DNA of 64,000 nt from assembly GCF_021390545.1 (NCBI RefSeq), contig NZ_JAJUWR010000004.1:181702-245701 (forward strand), given 5' to 3'. The position numbers were made by a program, and so were the translations under genes. The stretch comes from Algoriphagus sp. AGSA1 (lineage in GTDB: Bacteria; Bacteroidota; Bacteroidia; Cytophagales; Cyclobacteriaceae). Of the stretch, positions 1-9,410 are shown piece after piece; positions within the stretch are counted from its first letter, which is position 1; the number at the start of each line of letters is the position of its first letter. The notes below the pieces were generated by a model. It ran no database searches. It saw nothing but the letters and a program-made list of their open reading frames with translations, and had not been told where the DNA came from.

Positions 1-1884
1 CGCAGAATTGTTCGCCGGGCCAAAATGAAACCCCACCTCAACCTTATCTGTTTTTTCATCTATGGGTTCTTGGGATACCTGACAAATCAACCAGTTTTGA
101 ATGCTATCCAATGAACTGCCTCTATTGCCAAATTGACGGTTTAAAACACCCAAATTAGCGACATATGGATCCGGCAACGTGGGCATGTAACTGATCATCC
201 CGAAAACCAAAAATGTCTGGCTTTTAGTAATCCTACTCCAATCCGTGTCACACTCCCCGAACAACAAAGCTCCATTAACTGGAGACAGGGTGAAAAGTGC
301 GTTTTCCAAGGCTATGGCAATACTTTTAAACGATGGCACTCTATCAAAAGGCAACTTATTGTCCCATAGTATATTATCATCCAGAATATAAACCAAATTC
401 TTGTCATCCGAGCCTGCCATTAATAAAGCGGAGTTTTTGGTTTTGACCGCTACTGGAAGTCCGTTGACCTGCAAAGGTCTATCTACTTTAAGTTGGGCAT
501 TAGCCAAGGCAATCAACATTTCTGTACCCTCCGCAAGAGAGTTGTACATAAAGATGGCTGACTTATTCAGCGCTAAAAAAACAGAAGTCCCATAAGGATT
601 CAACTCATCTTGCCAGTGCTCTAATTCCTGGAAAGCACCATCTCCGTCGGACTGGGGATCAGTCATCCCTATTCTACCGTTTTCTACAAGAATCTGTGGT
701 TTTTCAAGTTTAAGGTTTTTACCTGTGAGCCCCTTCCATCTAAACTTCAGCCCCGGCTTTAACTCCTGCAGCATGCCCCCGGAACCTGCTACTTCTAAGG
801 GGGCGTTTATATCCAGTTCCGCAGCTGGAATTGCCCACCAGGAATGACTGACGGGGGCATCCCCCTGGATCTCAACCATCGGGCTTTTTTGCTTTTTGGG
901 AGCAAATTCAGCTGAGGAACAGCTATAAGGAATCAATAGCCTGGACAATTGAGTACTGTAAATAGGCACTTTATTGAGTCGGCTAAAAGACGCCGCCTGA
1001 CCATACACAGCCCATTGGGCCTTCCCGCTATCAGCTATTTGGGCTTTTGAAGCACCTGAGAATGAAAACTTCAAAGTGTCAGGGGTTTGGACTTTAGCCT
1101 CAAAAGCATCTTTTCCGTGTTTCTTCTTCGAATCTATGGCATCCGGTGTCTGATCCAGTTCCAGTGACACCTGAACATTGGTACTAGCCGCTAAGACTAG
1201 TTTTTGTCCCTGTAAGACCGGATTTGCACTCAACTGTATTTTACCGTCTTTGACTTTCAGCCCTGCATAACGGGTGTTTGGGGCATTTGTGGCAAGCATG
1301 TCTGCGCGTACATAAAAACTCCCAGCTACAACATCATAGTTTTTTGACACCTCAACCGGCGGGGAATTAACTGGCCTAACCGCAAGATTTTGGAATGACG
1401 CCTTAAACAAGATCACTGGTAAACTACTGTTTTGCTGATAAATAGCTATCAGCTTGGTAACCCTATAAAAATCAATGGCGATAACCCGTCCATCAGCTTT
1501 TGTCAGAGGGCCAATTGTTTTTTCCACCTTGGCACCGGCAGCCCATGCCGGAACGCTGGCCTTTATCTGTGTACTCCTGACAGGAACCTCACGTACAAAA
1601 GCCTTTAATTCTGGTTCTTCGTTTTTTGTCGCCTTTGTTTCAGTGGCTTTTTCAGCCTCTTTGCGTATCATCTCAATTTTTTTCTTCGGGATTCTATCCT
1701 GGAAAAAAAGCTCCGAACGTTCAAAACTGAATGGTTCAGCTTTAATTTCAGAACTATCCTGAATCAGAAGTGATTTGGCTAAGAGAGGCAATCCCTCCTC
1801 CCATAGTTTTTTGTCATTGGAGTTATCTGCACTCAGATGGCCGAATATTTCCGCTAACAGGGCTTGAATTTGATCTTTTTCCAT
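1..1884 (-). CDS. Large uncharacterised protein, C-terminus beyond the window
   Basis: An uninterrupted minus-strand reading frame starts at an ATG at 1884 and is still open at base 1, giving at least 628 residues. I do not recognise the family. The first 100 or so residues are charged and helix-prone, with a lysine- and glutamate-rich stretch (ERSELFFQDR, then KKKIEMIRKEAEKA). After that the composition becomes beta-rich, with short hydrophobic strands, many proline, glycine and tryptophan residues (e.g. SHSWWAIPAAELD) and no obvious signal peptide, transmembrane segment or sorting domain. This suggests a cytoplasmic or non-classically exported multi-domain protein. It is divergent from feoA, so no functional context is available. 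Confidence is high that it is a gene and nil on its function. Confidence 0.8.
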   Translation of the reverse strand, partial: MEKDQIQALLAEIFGHLSADNSNDKKLWEEGLPLLAKSLLIQDSSEIKAEPFSFERSELFFQDRIPKKKIEMIRKEAEKATETKATKNEEPELKAFVREVPVRSTQIKASVPAWAAGAKVEKTIGPLTKADGRVIAIDFYRVTKLIAIYQQNSSLPVILFKASFQNLAVRPVNSPPVEVSKNYDVVAGSFYVRADMLATNAPNTRYAGLKVKDGKIQLSANPVLQGQKLVLAASTNVQVSLELDQTPDAIDSKKKHGKDAFEAKVQTPDTLKFSFSGASKAQIADSGKAQWAVYGQAASFSRLNKVPIYSTQLSRLLIPYSCSSAEFAPKKQKSPMVEIQGDAPVSHSWWAIPAAELDINAPLEVAGSGGMLQELKPGLKFRWKGLTGKNLKLEKPQILVENGRIGMTDPQSDGDGAFQELEHWQDELNPYGTSVFLALNKSAIFMYNSLAEGTEMLIALANAQLKVDRPLQVNGLPVAVKTKNSALLMAGSDDKNLVYILDDNILWDNKLPFDRVPSFKSIAIALENALFTLSPVNGALLFGECDTDWSRITKSQTFLVFGMISYMPTLPDPYVANLGVLNRQFGNRGSSLDSIQNWLICQVSQEPIDEKTDKVEVGFHFGPANNSA

Positions 1885-2263
1885 GGTAAAAAGTTGTTTA
1901 AAATGGGAGCTTTTCCTTACAAAAACTGAAAAATCCGGTTTTAACTAAAAATCCAACGCAAACCAATTCTTGTTCAAAAAAGCTTTGTGAATATAAAAAT
2001 AAACACCCAATCAAACAACCCGTAACACACTGAAAACCTAATAATTATGATTTTTATTTTAGTATTTTTCGCAAATAAACCTAACTAAAATCCCCAATCC
2101 ATTCTAGACATTTTGAACCTCAGGTTTGAAAAACCCCGTTTACGAATTCAACTCCTCAAAACCTTGCCCATTGGAAACCTGACAAAAATCTTATCCGTAT
2201 TTCTTTAGATTCATTCCAAATAGTTCTATTTTTGCCATCAGTCAACAGGCACTCTCTAATTCT
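1885..2263. other. Divergent intergenic region upstream of feoA
   Basis: This 379-bp AT-rich region separates the divergent unknown gene and feoA. The only element I can support is a TAnnTTTG-type box 30 bp before feoA. I see no gene, and I found no clear Fur-type palindrome by eye. Confidence 0.5.
2227..2234 (+). promoter_or_regulatory. Bacteroidota-type -7 box for feoA
   Basis: TATTTTTG matches the TAnnTTTG -7 consensus of Bacteroidota housekeeping promoters. It lies 29 nt before the feoA ATG, which suits a short leader. No clear TTG -33 element is visible. Confidence 0.45.
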
Positions 2264-2491
2264 ATGTTCATTACCGCCGATACTATACCGGTCTCCCGGG
2301 CTGCGATCATCCAGGAAATCCTGGACTCCCCGTTGAAAATCAACTTGATGGAACTTGGATTTCTTCCTGGCAAAACGATCACTCTGAATCACTCTGCCCC
2401 CTTAGGAGGCCCTATGGCTTTCAAACTTGAAGAGTCCATTTTAGCCTTAAGAAAATCCGAAGCTTCTCTGATAGAAGTACAATTGCTCTGA
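2264..2491 (+). CDS. feoA: FeoA ferrous iron transport protein A
   Basis: This small cytosolic SH3-like protein works with FeoB in Fe(II) uptake. Its 75 residues are the usual FeoA length. The core LMELGFLPGKTI and the later FKLEESILALRKSEA segment fit the FeoA beta-barrel pattern (MGhhPG, then a C-terminal LR/EA stretch). The stop is 5 bp before the feoB ATG, so the two are surely co-transcribed. The ATG at 2264 directly follows the putative promoter. Confidence 0.93.
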   Translation: MFITADTIPVSRAAIIQEILDSPLKINLMELGFLPGKTITLNHSAPLGGPMAFKLEESILALRKSEASLIEVQLL

Positions 2492-2496
2492 AATAC

Positions 2497-4626
2497 ATGC
2501 CTGAGTCCACAATTCCTCCCCAAGTAAAAGCCCCTAAAGTCGCAATAATCGGTAATCCGAATGTGGGCAAATCCACAATTTTCAACCAACTCACAGGATT
2601 AAGCCAAAAAATCGGCAATTATCCCGGCGTAACGGTGGATAAAAAGACCGGGTGGATGAATTTTCGCGGAGGCAACTATGAGATCATAGACCTGCCCGGC
2701 ACCTATAGTCTTTATCCCAATTCTGAAGACGAAATCATTGCCCATCGGGTATTGAATGAATTGCGAGATGAAGAAAGGCCTGAGTTTGTCCTGATGATCA
2801 TCGACTCCTGCCAGGTTTCTCGGGGTCTGTTTCTAGCCACACAATTATTGGACCTGGGGCTGAATTTGGCCTTGGTCTTCAATATGGCAGATATCGCGGC
2901 ACGGAAGAACATTGCCATTAAAAGCTTTGAGATATTCAAAGCACTTGGAGTGCCTATACTAAGTACAGATGCAAGGGGAGATAAAGGCTTGGATCAAATC
3001 CGGGAATTGATCCATGAACAGAATTTCAGTAAAAAATCCTCATTCGTAGAAATAGAAGAAATAGTACCGGCTTCTTTGCTTAATGAAGTCAAATCTAAAT
3101 TCGGATTATCAAATTCTTATCAGGCCTATCAGATGCTCAGGTTTGGGGAGAAAGACAAGGCATACTCCCATGAAAACAGAAGTTGGATAAAAGCAAAACT
3201 TAGCGAAAGCGGAATAGATCTGGAAAAAGCCCAACTCGAGGAAACTAAGGTAAGGTACAAACAGATCACCGAGATAGTGGATAAAGCAGTGGTATTATCT
3301 CCTGAAACTAATAAGGAATCAGGGATTGACAAGATCTTGCTTCATCCGGTCTTCGGCTACTTGATTTTTGGAGCGATCCTGCTTCTGATATTCCAGGCCA
3401 TCTTTGCCTGGGCTTCGGTGCCCATGGACATGATTGACGGCTTTTTTGCTGAACTTTCGGGTTGGGTGTCCAGCCTACTCCCTGAAGGCCCTCTATCCAG
3501 TCTGATTACAGAGGGAATCATTCCGGGGATCGGAGGAGTAGTGATATTTATCCCCCAGATCGCCATGCTGTTTGGCTTCCTGGCAATTCTGGAAGATACA
3601 GGCTACATGTCCCGGGTGGTTTTCCTTATGGACAGGTGGATGCGCCCTTTTGGCCTGCATGGAAAAAGCATAGTACCTTTGGTCTCTGGAGTAGCCTGCG
3701 CAATCCCCGGGGTCATGGCTGCGAGGAATATTGGCAATTGGAAAGAGAAAATCATCACCATCATGGTGACTCCGCTAATGAGTTGTTCTGCAAGACTCCC
3801 GGTTTACATTATCCTGATCGGACTGGTAGTGCCTGACGAGGTCATCTTTGGAATCTTCAACCTACAGGCAATGGCCTTGTTGGGAATGTATTTATTAGGG
3901 GTTTTGGGAGTTTTATTCACTGCATTACTCCTGAAATACATCCTAAAGACTGAGGAGAAAAGTTTTCTGATGGTAGAGCTTCCCACCTACCGCGCTCCTA
4001 GGTGGCTGGATGTATTGCTTACCATGTACAACAAATCAAAGACATTTGTCCTGGAAGCAGGTAAGGTTATTCTAGCGATTTCTATTGTTCTTTGGGTACT
4101 GGCCTCCTATGGCCCACCAGAACGTATGGATTCAATCCGAACTGAGGCCGAAGCCAAAATTGCCCAATCTTCTCCTGATGAAATTGCTGAAATAGAAAAT
4201 GAAACCGCCTCACTCCTACTGGAGAACTCCTTTATTGGAATAATGGGAAGAACCATAGAACCGGTAATCAGACCATTGGGATATGACTGGAAAATCGGCA
4301 TCGCACTCATCACTTCCTTTGCAGCCAGAGAGGTGTTTGTATCCACGATTGCTACCATATATAGTATAGGGAGCGATACAGAAGATGAGCTTACAATCAG
4401 GGAAAAGCTCAATCAACAGGTCAATTCCGAAACCGGAGAGAAAGTTTACAATACCGCCACTGCTTTTTCACTTATGGTTTTCTATGCTTTTGCGATGCAG
4501 TGTATGAGTACTCTTGCGATTGTATATAGGGAAACCAAAGGCTGGAAATGGCCGTTGATACAGACAGTATATATGACCGCATTAGCGTATTTATCTTCTC
4601 TTTTGGTGTATCAGATTTTATCATAG
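2497..4626 (+). CDS. feoB: FeoB ferrous iron transporter (GTPase permease)
   Basis: This inner-membrane Fe(II) permease has 709 residues. An N-terminal G domain shows the P-loop GNPNVGKST at about residues 19-27, the switch segment NYPGVTVDKKTG, DLPG at about 65-68, and an NMAD motif for guanine specificity. The membrane part has the paired Gate-type repeats, including the VSGVACAIPGVMAAR and SFAAREVFVST segments with their conserved cysteine and arginine. It is the middle gene of feoA-feoB and a small associated protein. Nothing appears truncated. Confidence 0.97.
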   Translation: MPESTIPPQVKAPKVAIIGNPNVGKSTIFNQLTGLSQKIGNYPGVTVDKKTGWMNFRGGNYEIIDLPGTYSLYPNSEDEIIAHRVLNELRDEERPEFVLMIIDSCQVSRGLFLATQLLDLGLNLALVFNMADIAARKNIAIKSFEIFKALGVPILSTDARGDKGLDQIRELIHEQNFSKKSSFVEIEEIVPASLLNEVKSKFGLSNSYQAYQMLRFGEKDKAYSHENRSWIKAKLSESGIDLEKAQLEETKVRYKQITEIVDKAVVLSPETNKESGIDKILLHPVFGYLIFGAILLLIFQAIFAWASVPMDMIDGFFAELSGWVSSLLPEGPLSSLITEGIIPGIGGVVIFIPQIAMLFGFLAILEDTGYMSRVVFLMDRWMRPFGLHGKSIVPLVSGVACAIPGVMAARNIGNWKEKIITIMVTPLMSCSARLPVYIILIGLVVPDEVIFGIFNLQAMALLGMYLLGVLGVLFTALLLKYILKTEEKSFLMVELPTYRAPRWLDVLLTMYNKSKTFVLEAGKVILAISIVLWVLASYGPPERMDSIRTEAEAKIAQSSPDEIAEIENETASLLLENSFIGIMGRTIEPVIRPLGYDWKIGIALITSFAAREVFVSTIATIYSIGSDTEDELTIREKLNQQVNSETGEKVYNTATAFSLMVFYAFAMQCMSTLAIVYRETKGWKWPLIQTVYMTALAYLSSLLVYQILS

Positions 4627-4627
4627 C

Positions 4628-4744
4628 ATGTGGCAGGAAATTCTCGTCGGTATTATAGTATTGGGGGCGATAGGCTATTTGGTGAAAAAATATTTTTTCA
4701 AATCCAAGACTGCGCCGGGATGTGATAAATGCGCCAAGCCTTGA
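4628..4744 (+). CDS. FeoB-associated small Cys-containing membrane protein
   Basis: This 38-residue ORF begins one base after the feoB stop. It has one N-terminal hydrophobic helix (WQEILVGIIVLGAIGYLV), a short basic stretch, and a C-terminal CxxC-type tail (CDKCAKP). That layout matches the FeoB-associated Cys-rich membrane proteins that take the place of FeoC in many Bacteroidota and Firmicutes feo operons. A role in metal handling or FeoB assembly is inferred from position and cysteines only. Confidence 0.8.
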   Translation: MWQEILVGIIVLGAIGYLVKKYFFKSKTAPGCDKCAKP

Positions 4745-4795
4745 ATTATACCGGGATCGATCTCTTAATGCCAGTTTTTTGATACTTTTAAGCCC

Positions 4796-6277
4796 ATGGG
4801 CAAAGTAGCCAAGCAGAGTATTCAGACCACCATTTTTTCTTACCTGGGCGTAGTCATAGGATATATCAATGTCCTGTGGCTCTATCCCTATGCCTTGGAT
4901 GCCTCTCAACTGGGGATATTCAGGACTATTCAGGATTTAGGGCTGCTTTTTGTACCCTTTGCCCAGCTTGGTGTAGGACATGGAATCACTAGGTTTTTCC
5001 CCAAACTTAAATCCCACCACTCCGCCTTTCTGAGTTACGGATTGGTTTTTTCCTTAGTGGGTTTTGCGTTGGTAAGCATAATTTTCTTAGGCTTCAAAGA
5101 CAGTATAGTAGAACTATTTGCGGTGAATTCTCCGGAAGTGATTGACTTTTTCGGCATAGTACTTCTGATCACTTTATTTGCGCTACTAGCCAGCATAATG
5201 GATGCATATAGCCGTTCCTACGTAAAAGTGGCAGTCCCTACATTGATCAGGGAAGTTTTTCTGAGACTGCTGACTGGCATACTTGTCGGGATGTATCTGC
5301 TGGAATGGATCGCGTTTTCAGATGTTATGGTGGGTTTGGTAATGGTATATGGCCTTGCTTTTCTAGGGGTATTGGTTTATCTGCTGTGGCTAAAAGTCCT
5401 GGTATTGGATTTTCGCTGGAACACTTTTCCTAAAGGATTCCGAACCTCTTTTATGCAATTCAGCTTGGTGACTTTTCTTGCTACTGCCGCTTCCACCTTG
5501 ATCATGAAGATCGATAGCATCATGGTGAGCTCCATGATAAGTCTGGAGGCTAACGCTATTTACACGATTGCTTTCAGTATGGCGCTAGTAATAGAGCTTC
5601 CCAGAAGAGCTATTTCCCAGGTAGTGATGCCTGTGATAGCCGATCATTTTGCCAAGGGCAACATCACCGAAATAAACAAGCTTTACAAGCAGGTGTCCAA
5701 CCGTCAGCTTTTTGTATGTCTCTTGCTTTTCATTGGACTCTGGGCAAATCTTGACTCCTTGTATCATTTTATTCCAAATCGGGAAATCTATGAGGCGGGA
5801 AAATATGTGGTGATCTTGATAGGATTAGGAAAGCTGATGGATGTGGTATTTTCTGTAAACGGTGAGATATTGGTTTTTTCAAAACACTACCATTTCAATC
5901 TGGTTGCCACCATAGGCATGAGTATTTTCATCATCGTTTTGAATTATCTGATGATCCCCCTTTATGGAATCGAGGGCGCGGCAATGGCTTCAGCAGCGGT
6001 GATGTTGCTGTTTAACTTGGTGAAATATATTTTCCTGAAAGCAAAATTTGGTTTTGAACCGTTTTCGAAGGAAACCGCTAAGATCATCAGTGTAGGGATA
6101 TTGACTTCTATTCCTGTTTATCTTATAGTATTGCCACTTGCCCCACTTCCAAGTATTGTGGTGACCAGTTTGGCTATTCTGATTTTATACCTTCTGATAT
6201 CCAGGTTATTCAACGTGGGCAGCGAAGAATGGGAATGGATAAAAAACAGAATAAAAAATCAAGAATCCCAAAACTGA
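4796..6277 (+). CDS. Polysaccharide/oligosaccharide flippase-like membrane protein
   Basis: The 493-residue polytopic protein has about 12-14 hydrophobic segments and resembles the MATE/MOP superfamily of Wzx-type flippases. The N-terminal GKVAKQSIQTTIFSYLGVVIG and DLGLLFVPFAQLGVGHGITRFFPK segments are typical of lipid-linked polysaccharide exporters. Such proteins translocate lipid-linked oligosaccharides across the inner membrane. No glycosyltransferases lie nearby, so its substrate cannot be inferred. It follows the feo operon on the same strand after a 51-bp gap and may have its own promoter. Confidence 0.82.
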   Translation: MGKVAKQSIQTTIFSYLGVVIGYINVLWLYPYALDASQLGIFRTIQDLGLLFVPFAQLGVGHGITRFFPKLKSHHSAFLSYGLVFSLVGFALVSIIFLGFKDSIVELFAVNSPEVIDFFGIVLLITLFALLASIMDAYSRSYVKVAVPTLIREVFLRLLTGILVGMYLLEWIAFSDVMVGLVMVYGLAFLGVLVYLLWLKVLVLDFRWNTFPKGFRTSFMQFSLVTFLATAASTLIMKIDSIMVSSMISLEANAIYTIAFSMALVIELPRRAISQVVMPVIADHFAKGNITEINKLYKQVSNRQLFVCLLLFIGLWANLDSLYHFIPNREIYEAGKYVVILIGLGKLMDVVFSVNGEILVFSKHYHFNLVATIGMSIFIIVLNYLMIPLYGIEGAAMASAAVMLLFNLVKYIFLKAKFGFEPFSKETAKIISVGILTSIPVYLIVLPLAPLPSIVVTSLAILILYLLISRLFNVGSEEWEWIKNRIKNQESQN

Positions 6278-6836
6278 AATGAAGATTGAATTTCTGTAGT
6301 ATGCAATCTATGGTGATCTGCGTCCTTTTCAGCGATAACCTGCCTTCCCTAGTTAGGTCAGCGGGGCTATATAAGAAATCAAAAAGTCCGGGTCTTAGAG
6401 TGTTGCAAACCTCCTACTTGACAAGATTTGAGCTGCCTGTAAACCGCAAGTTTCCACTGTTATCCTGATTCTTTCGAATCGAGGCCCCGATATAATCGAG
6501 GTGAGGCCTGCTTTTGGGAAGGGCTTCACTCGGTAAATTTGTAATTTGTGAAGTTTGAACATGTCGGCGACCCGGACAGCACAAATATACGATTTATTAT
6601 AGCGTAGGTTGGCAAAATTGGAATATGATTGCGATAATGCAGTATAACCTGACATGAGCAAACCAGTACTTAATTCTCTAAATCAGTATAATATTTCAAG
6701 TAATCCTCAAACCCGAAATAAGAAAAGCCTCTATTTACCCCAAGCATCTTAAAACCCGAATTTTATTTCAACTAACCCGTAAAGTTTTACTTTTATTAAC
6801 ATTAAATTTGCAATTCCTTAAAACCTATAGCGCTCT
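6278..6836. other. Intergenic region, no gene seen
   Basis: These 559 bp hold no convincing gene. The short open frames lack start signals and homology that I can recognise. Two partly repeated ATCGAGGYSAGGCC-like words occur around 6478-6505. The last 35 bp carry the promoter box of the universal stress protein gene. Confidence 0.5.
6803..6810 (+). promoter_or_regulatory. -7 box for the universal stress protein gene
   Basis: TAAATTTG matches TAnnTTTG and lies 26 nt before the ATG at 6837. A T-rich stretch around 6785-6795 could serve as the upstream element. Confidence 0.5.
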
Positions 6837-7757
6837 ATGTATTTGATTAAAAAAATGGTCGTTTGCCTTGATCAGACATCATTGGATCAGACTCTCATTC
6901 ATCATGCTGCTTTTATAGCTCAGGTCAATCAAACAAAAAAAATCTACTTTGTAAATGTGATCAAAAACCTCAGTATTCCTAAAGAGGTACTGGAGGAATT
7001 CCCAAATCTGGTGGAGAATATGGTCAACGAAAGGCAGGAAGCTATGGAGGCTATGGTGAAGGAACATTTCACTGGCCCAAAGGGCATATCATTAAACTAC
7101 ATAGTAAAAGAGGGCTCATTATCCAAGAAAATATTGAAGCTTGCAGAGGAAAAGTCTGCTGACATGATCCTTATAGGCAGAAAAGTCACCTTACCCGGCA
7201 CAGGTGTAGCTTCTTCGAGGCTGGCCAGAAGGGCTAGTTGTTCACTTCTGATCGTACCGGAAGGATCAGTATCTAAAGTGCAAAAACTGCTGGTTCCTAG
7301 TGATTTCTCCGATTATTCCAAAGATGCCTTGGAAGAGGCGATATTGATTGCTGAAAAACACGGGAATGTAGAGATAGTATGCCAAAATGTGTTCACAGTG
7401 CCATCAGGATACCATTATACTGGCAAAAGCTATGAGGAATTCACCCAGATCATGCGCATGCACGCGGAGATAAACTTCAAAAAATTTATCAGGAAGATAG
7501 ACACTAAGGGAAGGAAGATCACTCCTGTCTATACCCAGGATATTAACGATGACCCTGTGGAAGAAATCGTGGCCAAGGCTAAGGAGATAGAGGCCGATGG
7601 TATAATCATAGGCGCAAAGGGACGTACCGCGGCCACCGCCTTATTTTTGGGAAGTATGGCTGAGCGCCTGATCCAGTACAACGACAGTATTCCACTGCTG
7701 GTGACCAGACCCAAAGGCAAAAACGCAGGTATATTGGAATACATTCTCGAAATATAA
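6837..7757 (+). CDS. Universal stress protein, two UspA domains
   Basis: This 306-residue cytosolic protein carries two tandem Usp folds. The second domain ends with an intact nucleotide-binding motif of the G-x2-G-x9-G-S type (GAKGRTAATALFLGS). The equivalent loop in the first domain (GRKVTLPGTGVASSRLARR) departs from it, so ATP binding is probably limited to the C-terminal half. Tandem-domain Usps of about 280-310 residues are common in Bacteroidota. It is monocistronic as far as can be seen. The stress it responds to is not shown by the sequence. Confidence 0.93.
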   Translation: MYLIKKMVVCLDQTSLDQTLIHHAAFIAQVNQTKKIYFVNVIKNLSIPKEVLEEFPNLVENMVNERQEAMEAMVKEHFTGPKGISLNYIVKEGSLSKKILKLAEEKSADMILIGRKVTLPGTGVASSRLARRASCSLLIVPEGSVSKVQKLLVPSDFSDYSKDALEEAILIAEKHGNVEIVCQNVFTVPSGYHYTGKSYEEFTQIMRMHAEINFKKFIRKIDTKGRKITPVYTQDINDDPVEEIVAKAKEIEADGIIIGAKGRTAATALFLGSMAERLIQYNDSIPLLVTRPKGKNAGILEYILEI

Positions 7758-8020
7758 ATGAAAAGTATCCGCAATGATTCCAGTGGCAGGTCTTCTGGGA
7801 ATATGCGGTGTGTAGGATCGTGGCCTTAAGTCTGCAGTTGTCGTGAGTCAGGCTTAAGTTGCCCTGATGTCACTATTCCTAATCATACGTTGCCCATATC
7901 GCTTTATCCTGCCCGGAAACTGGACTGGTCAAAATATTTTTATCACTGATTATCAATACCCAAGAAAACATTCTTTATTTCGCAATAAACCATTTTCAAT
8001 AAATTGGGTCTAAAAGGCGA

Positions 8021-8569
8021 ATGAAGAAAAACGGTGATCAGGAAATCCTAGAACTCATCCAAAATCCCCTCACCCGGGAGATGGGGTTTAGGCAGCTTAT
8101 CCTGACTTACCAGAAGCGTGTTTATCATGTGATCCGTAGGATGGTATTGATTCATGAAGATGCGGATGATATCACCCAAAACACCTTTGTCAAAGCGCAT
8201 CATCACATCCACAAGTTTCAGGAACAATCCAGCCTTTTCACCTGGTTATACAGAATAGCCGTGAACGAGTCCCTGAGTTTCCTCGAAAAGAAAAAAAAGC
8301 GCTTCTTCTTTTCACTAGAAGATCATCAGGAAAAAATGGAATCGTTCATCGATCAGACAGGCTCAATCGACGGGGATGAGATTCAGCGCCTGCTCCAAAA
8401 AGCATTACTCCGCTTGCCTGACAAACAACGGCTGGTTTTTCATCTTAAGTATCAGGATGAGCTGACCTACGAAGAAATGTCGGAGATAACCGGGACTAGC
8501 ATAGGTGCATTAAAGGCCAGTTACCACCATGCCGTAAAAAAAATCGAACAATACCTCATGATAGAATAA
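8021..8569 (+). CDS. ECF-type RNA polymerase sigma factor
   Basis: The 182-residue protein has a sigma-70 region 2 (HEDADDITQNTFVKAHHHI, then FTWLYRIAVNESLSFLEKKKK) and a region 4 helix-turn-helix (LPDKQRLVFHLKYQDELTYEEMSEI). There is no region 1 or 3, as in extracytoplasmic-function sigmas. The two downstream genes encode a one-helix membrane protein and a periplasmic protein, which fits a sigma / membrane partner / sensor operon. The stress it responds to is unknown. Confidence 0.93.
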   Translation: MKKNGDQEILELIQNPLTREMGFRQLILTYQKRVYHVIRRMVLIHEDADDITQNTFVKAHHHIHKFQEQSSLFTWLYRIAVNESLSFLEKKKKRFFFSLEDHQEKMESFIDQTGSIDGDEIQRLLQKALLRLPDKQRLVFHLKYQDELTYEEMSEITGTSIGALKASYHHAVKKIEQYLMIE

Positions 8570-8604
8570 ACTATTGCCCCACAACCCAGTCTAAACTTAT
8601 ACAT

Positions 8605-8964
8605 ATGAACAACTTACCTGATATTAAAGATTTTAAAGCACCAGATGGGTATTTCGAGAGTCTGCCTGACCGGATAATCCGCAGGATCCCGCGGCAGCAA
8701 CCCGTAAATTGGTTCAGATATGCCGCGGCCATAGCAGTTCTGTTAGTGTCTTGGGGAGTTTGGCAGATCAATACTTCCAAAACGGATAGGGAATTGCTGA
8801 CTCTGGAGGACGAGGTCAATCTCTACATAGAGAGCCAGTACTGGACTGCAGAAGACGTCCTTAGTATGGTGGATAACCCAGAAGAAATTCTTGATCAGAT
8901 CATTGCGGAAGAAATGATCTATGAAGTGGATTTTGCAGATGATAACATAGAAAACTGGTATTAA
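8605..8964 (+). CDS. Putative anti-sigma-like single-pass membrane protein
   Basis: The 119-residue protein has a cytoplasmic N-terminus of about 35 residues (MNNLPDIKDFKAPDGYFESLPD), one membrane helix (WFRYAAAIAVLLVSWGVW) and an acidic C-terminal part predicted outside the cytoplasm. The KAPDGYFESLPDRI start is common in Bacteroidota proteins encoded beside ECF sigma factors. There is no HxxxCxxC zinc anti-sigma motif, so the anti-sigma role is inferred from its position 35 bp after the sigma gene. Confidence 0.7.
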   Translation: MNNLPDIKDFKAPDGYFESLPDRIIRRIPRQQPVNWFRYAAAIAVLLVSWGVWQINTSKTDRELLTLEDEVNLYIESQYWTAEDVLSMVDNPEEILDQIIAEEMIYEVDFADDNIENWY

Positions 8965-8969
8965 GAATT

Positions 8970-9410
8970 ATGAAGAAATATTCATGGATCATCTTTGTGT
9001 TTTTCCTGACTATAGGAACAGTCCTTGCCCAACAACCCGAAGGAAGATATGACCGTGAGAAGCTGGATGCGGCCAGAGTGGCTTTTATCACTACCCGGCT
9101 AAATCTCACACCAAGCCAAGCTGAGAAATTTTGGCCTGTTTATAATGTATTCGAGGAGTCAAGGGACAAAAACCTGAGAGAAATGATAGCTTTAGGAAAG
9201 TCCAAGGATACAGATTTAAGCGAATCAGAGGCCAAATCAAGGATATCGAAAAAATTTGATATACAGCGCAAACTGGTTGAAGATGAAGAAAAATTTGTCG
9301 AAAACTTATCAGGCATCCTGACCTACAACCAAATTCTACAGCTGAATGGACTGTCCAGGGAATTTGCCAGGCATATCTATCAAAGACGGAAAGAAGAGCA
9401 GAAAAAGTAG
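8970..9410 (+). CDS. Periplasmic helical protein, Spy/CpxP-like partner of the ECF sigma factor
   Basis: This 146-residue protein has a signal peptide (KKYSWIIFVFFLTIGTVLAQ) followed by a mostly helical, charged mature part. The segment RLNLTPSQAEKFWPVYN is characteristic of the small periplasmic LTxxQ-type proteins that follow ECF sigma genes in Bacteroidota. It lies 5 bp after the anti-sigma-like gene and is the likely third operon member. The stop codon at 9408-9410 lies at the edge of an inverted-repeat element (9409-9552), so the end of the gene may have been shaped by that insertion. Confidence 0.75.
   Translation: MKKYSWIIFVFFLTIGTVLAQQPEGRYDREKLDAARVAFITTRLNLTPSQAEKFWPVYNVFEESRDKNLREMIALGKSKDTDLSESEAKSRISKKFDIQRKLVEDEEKFVENLSGILTYNQILQLNGLSREFARHIYQRRKEEQKK

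Noticed and set aside
6478..6505. Two ATCGAGG-like words suggesting a repeat
   Set aside because: They are short, imperfect and occur only twice, with no mirrored or spaced array.
7820..7880. Two CTTAAG-containing GGCCTTAAG/GCTTAAGTTGCC words before the ECF sigma gene
   Set aside because: They form only an interrupted, weak pairing, and no promoter box or operator can be assigned.
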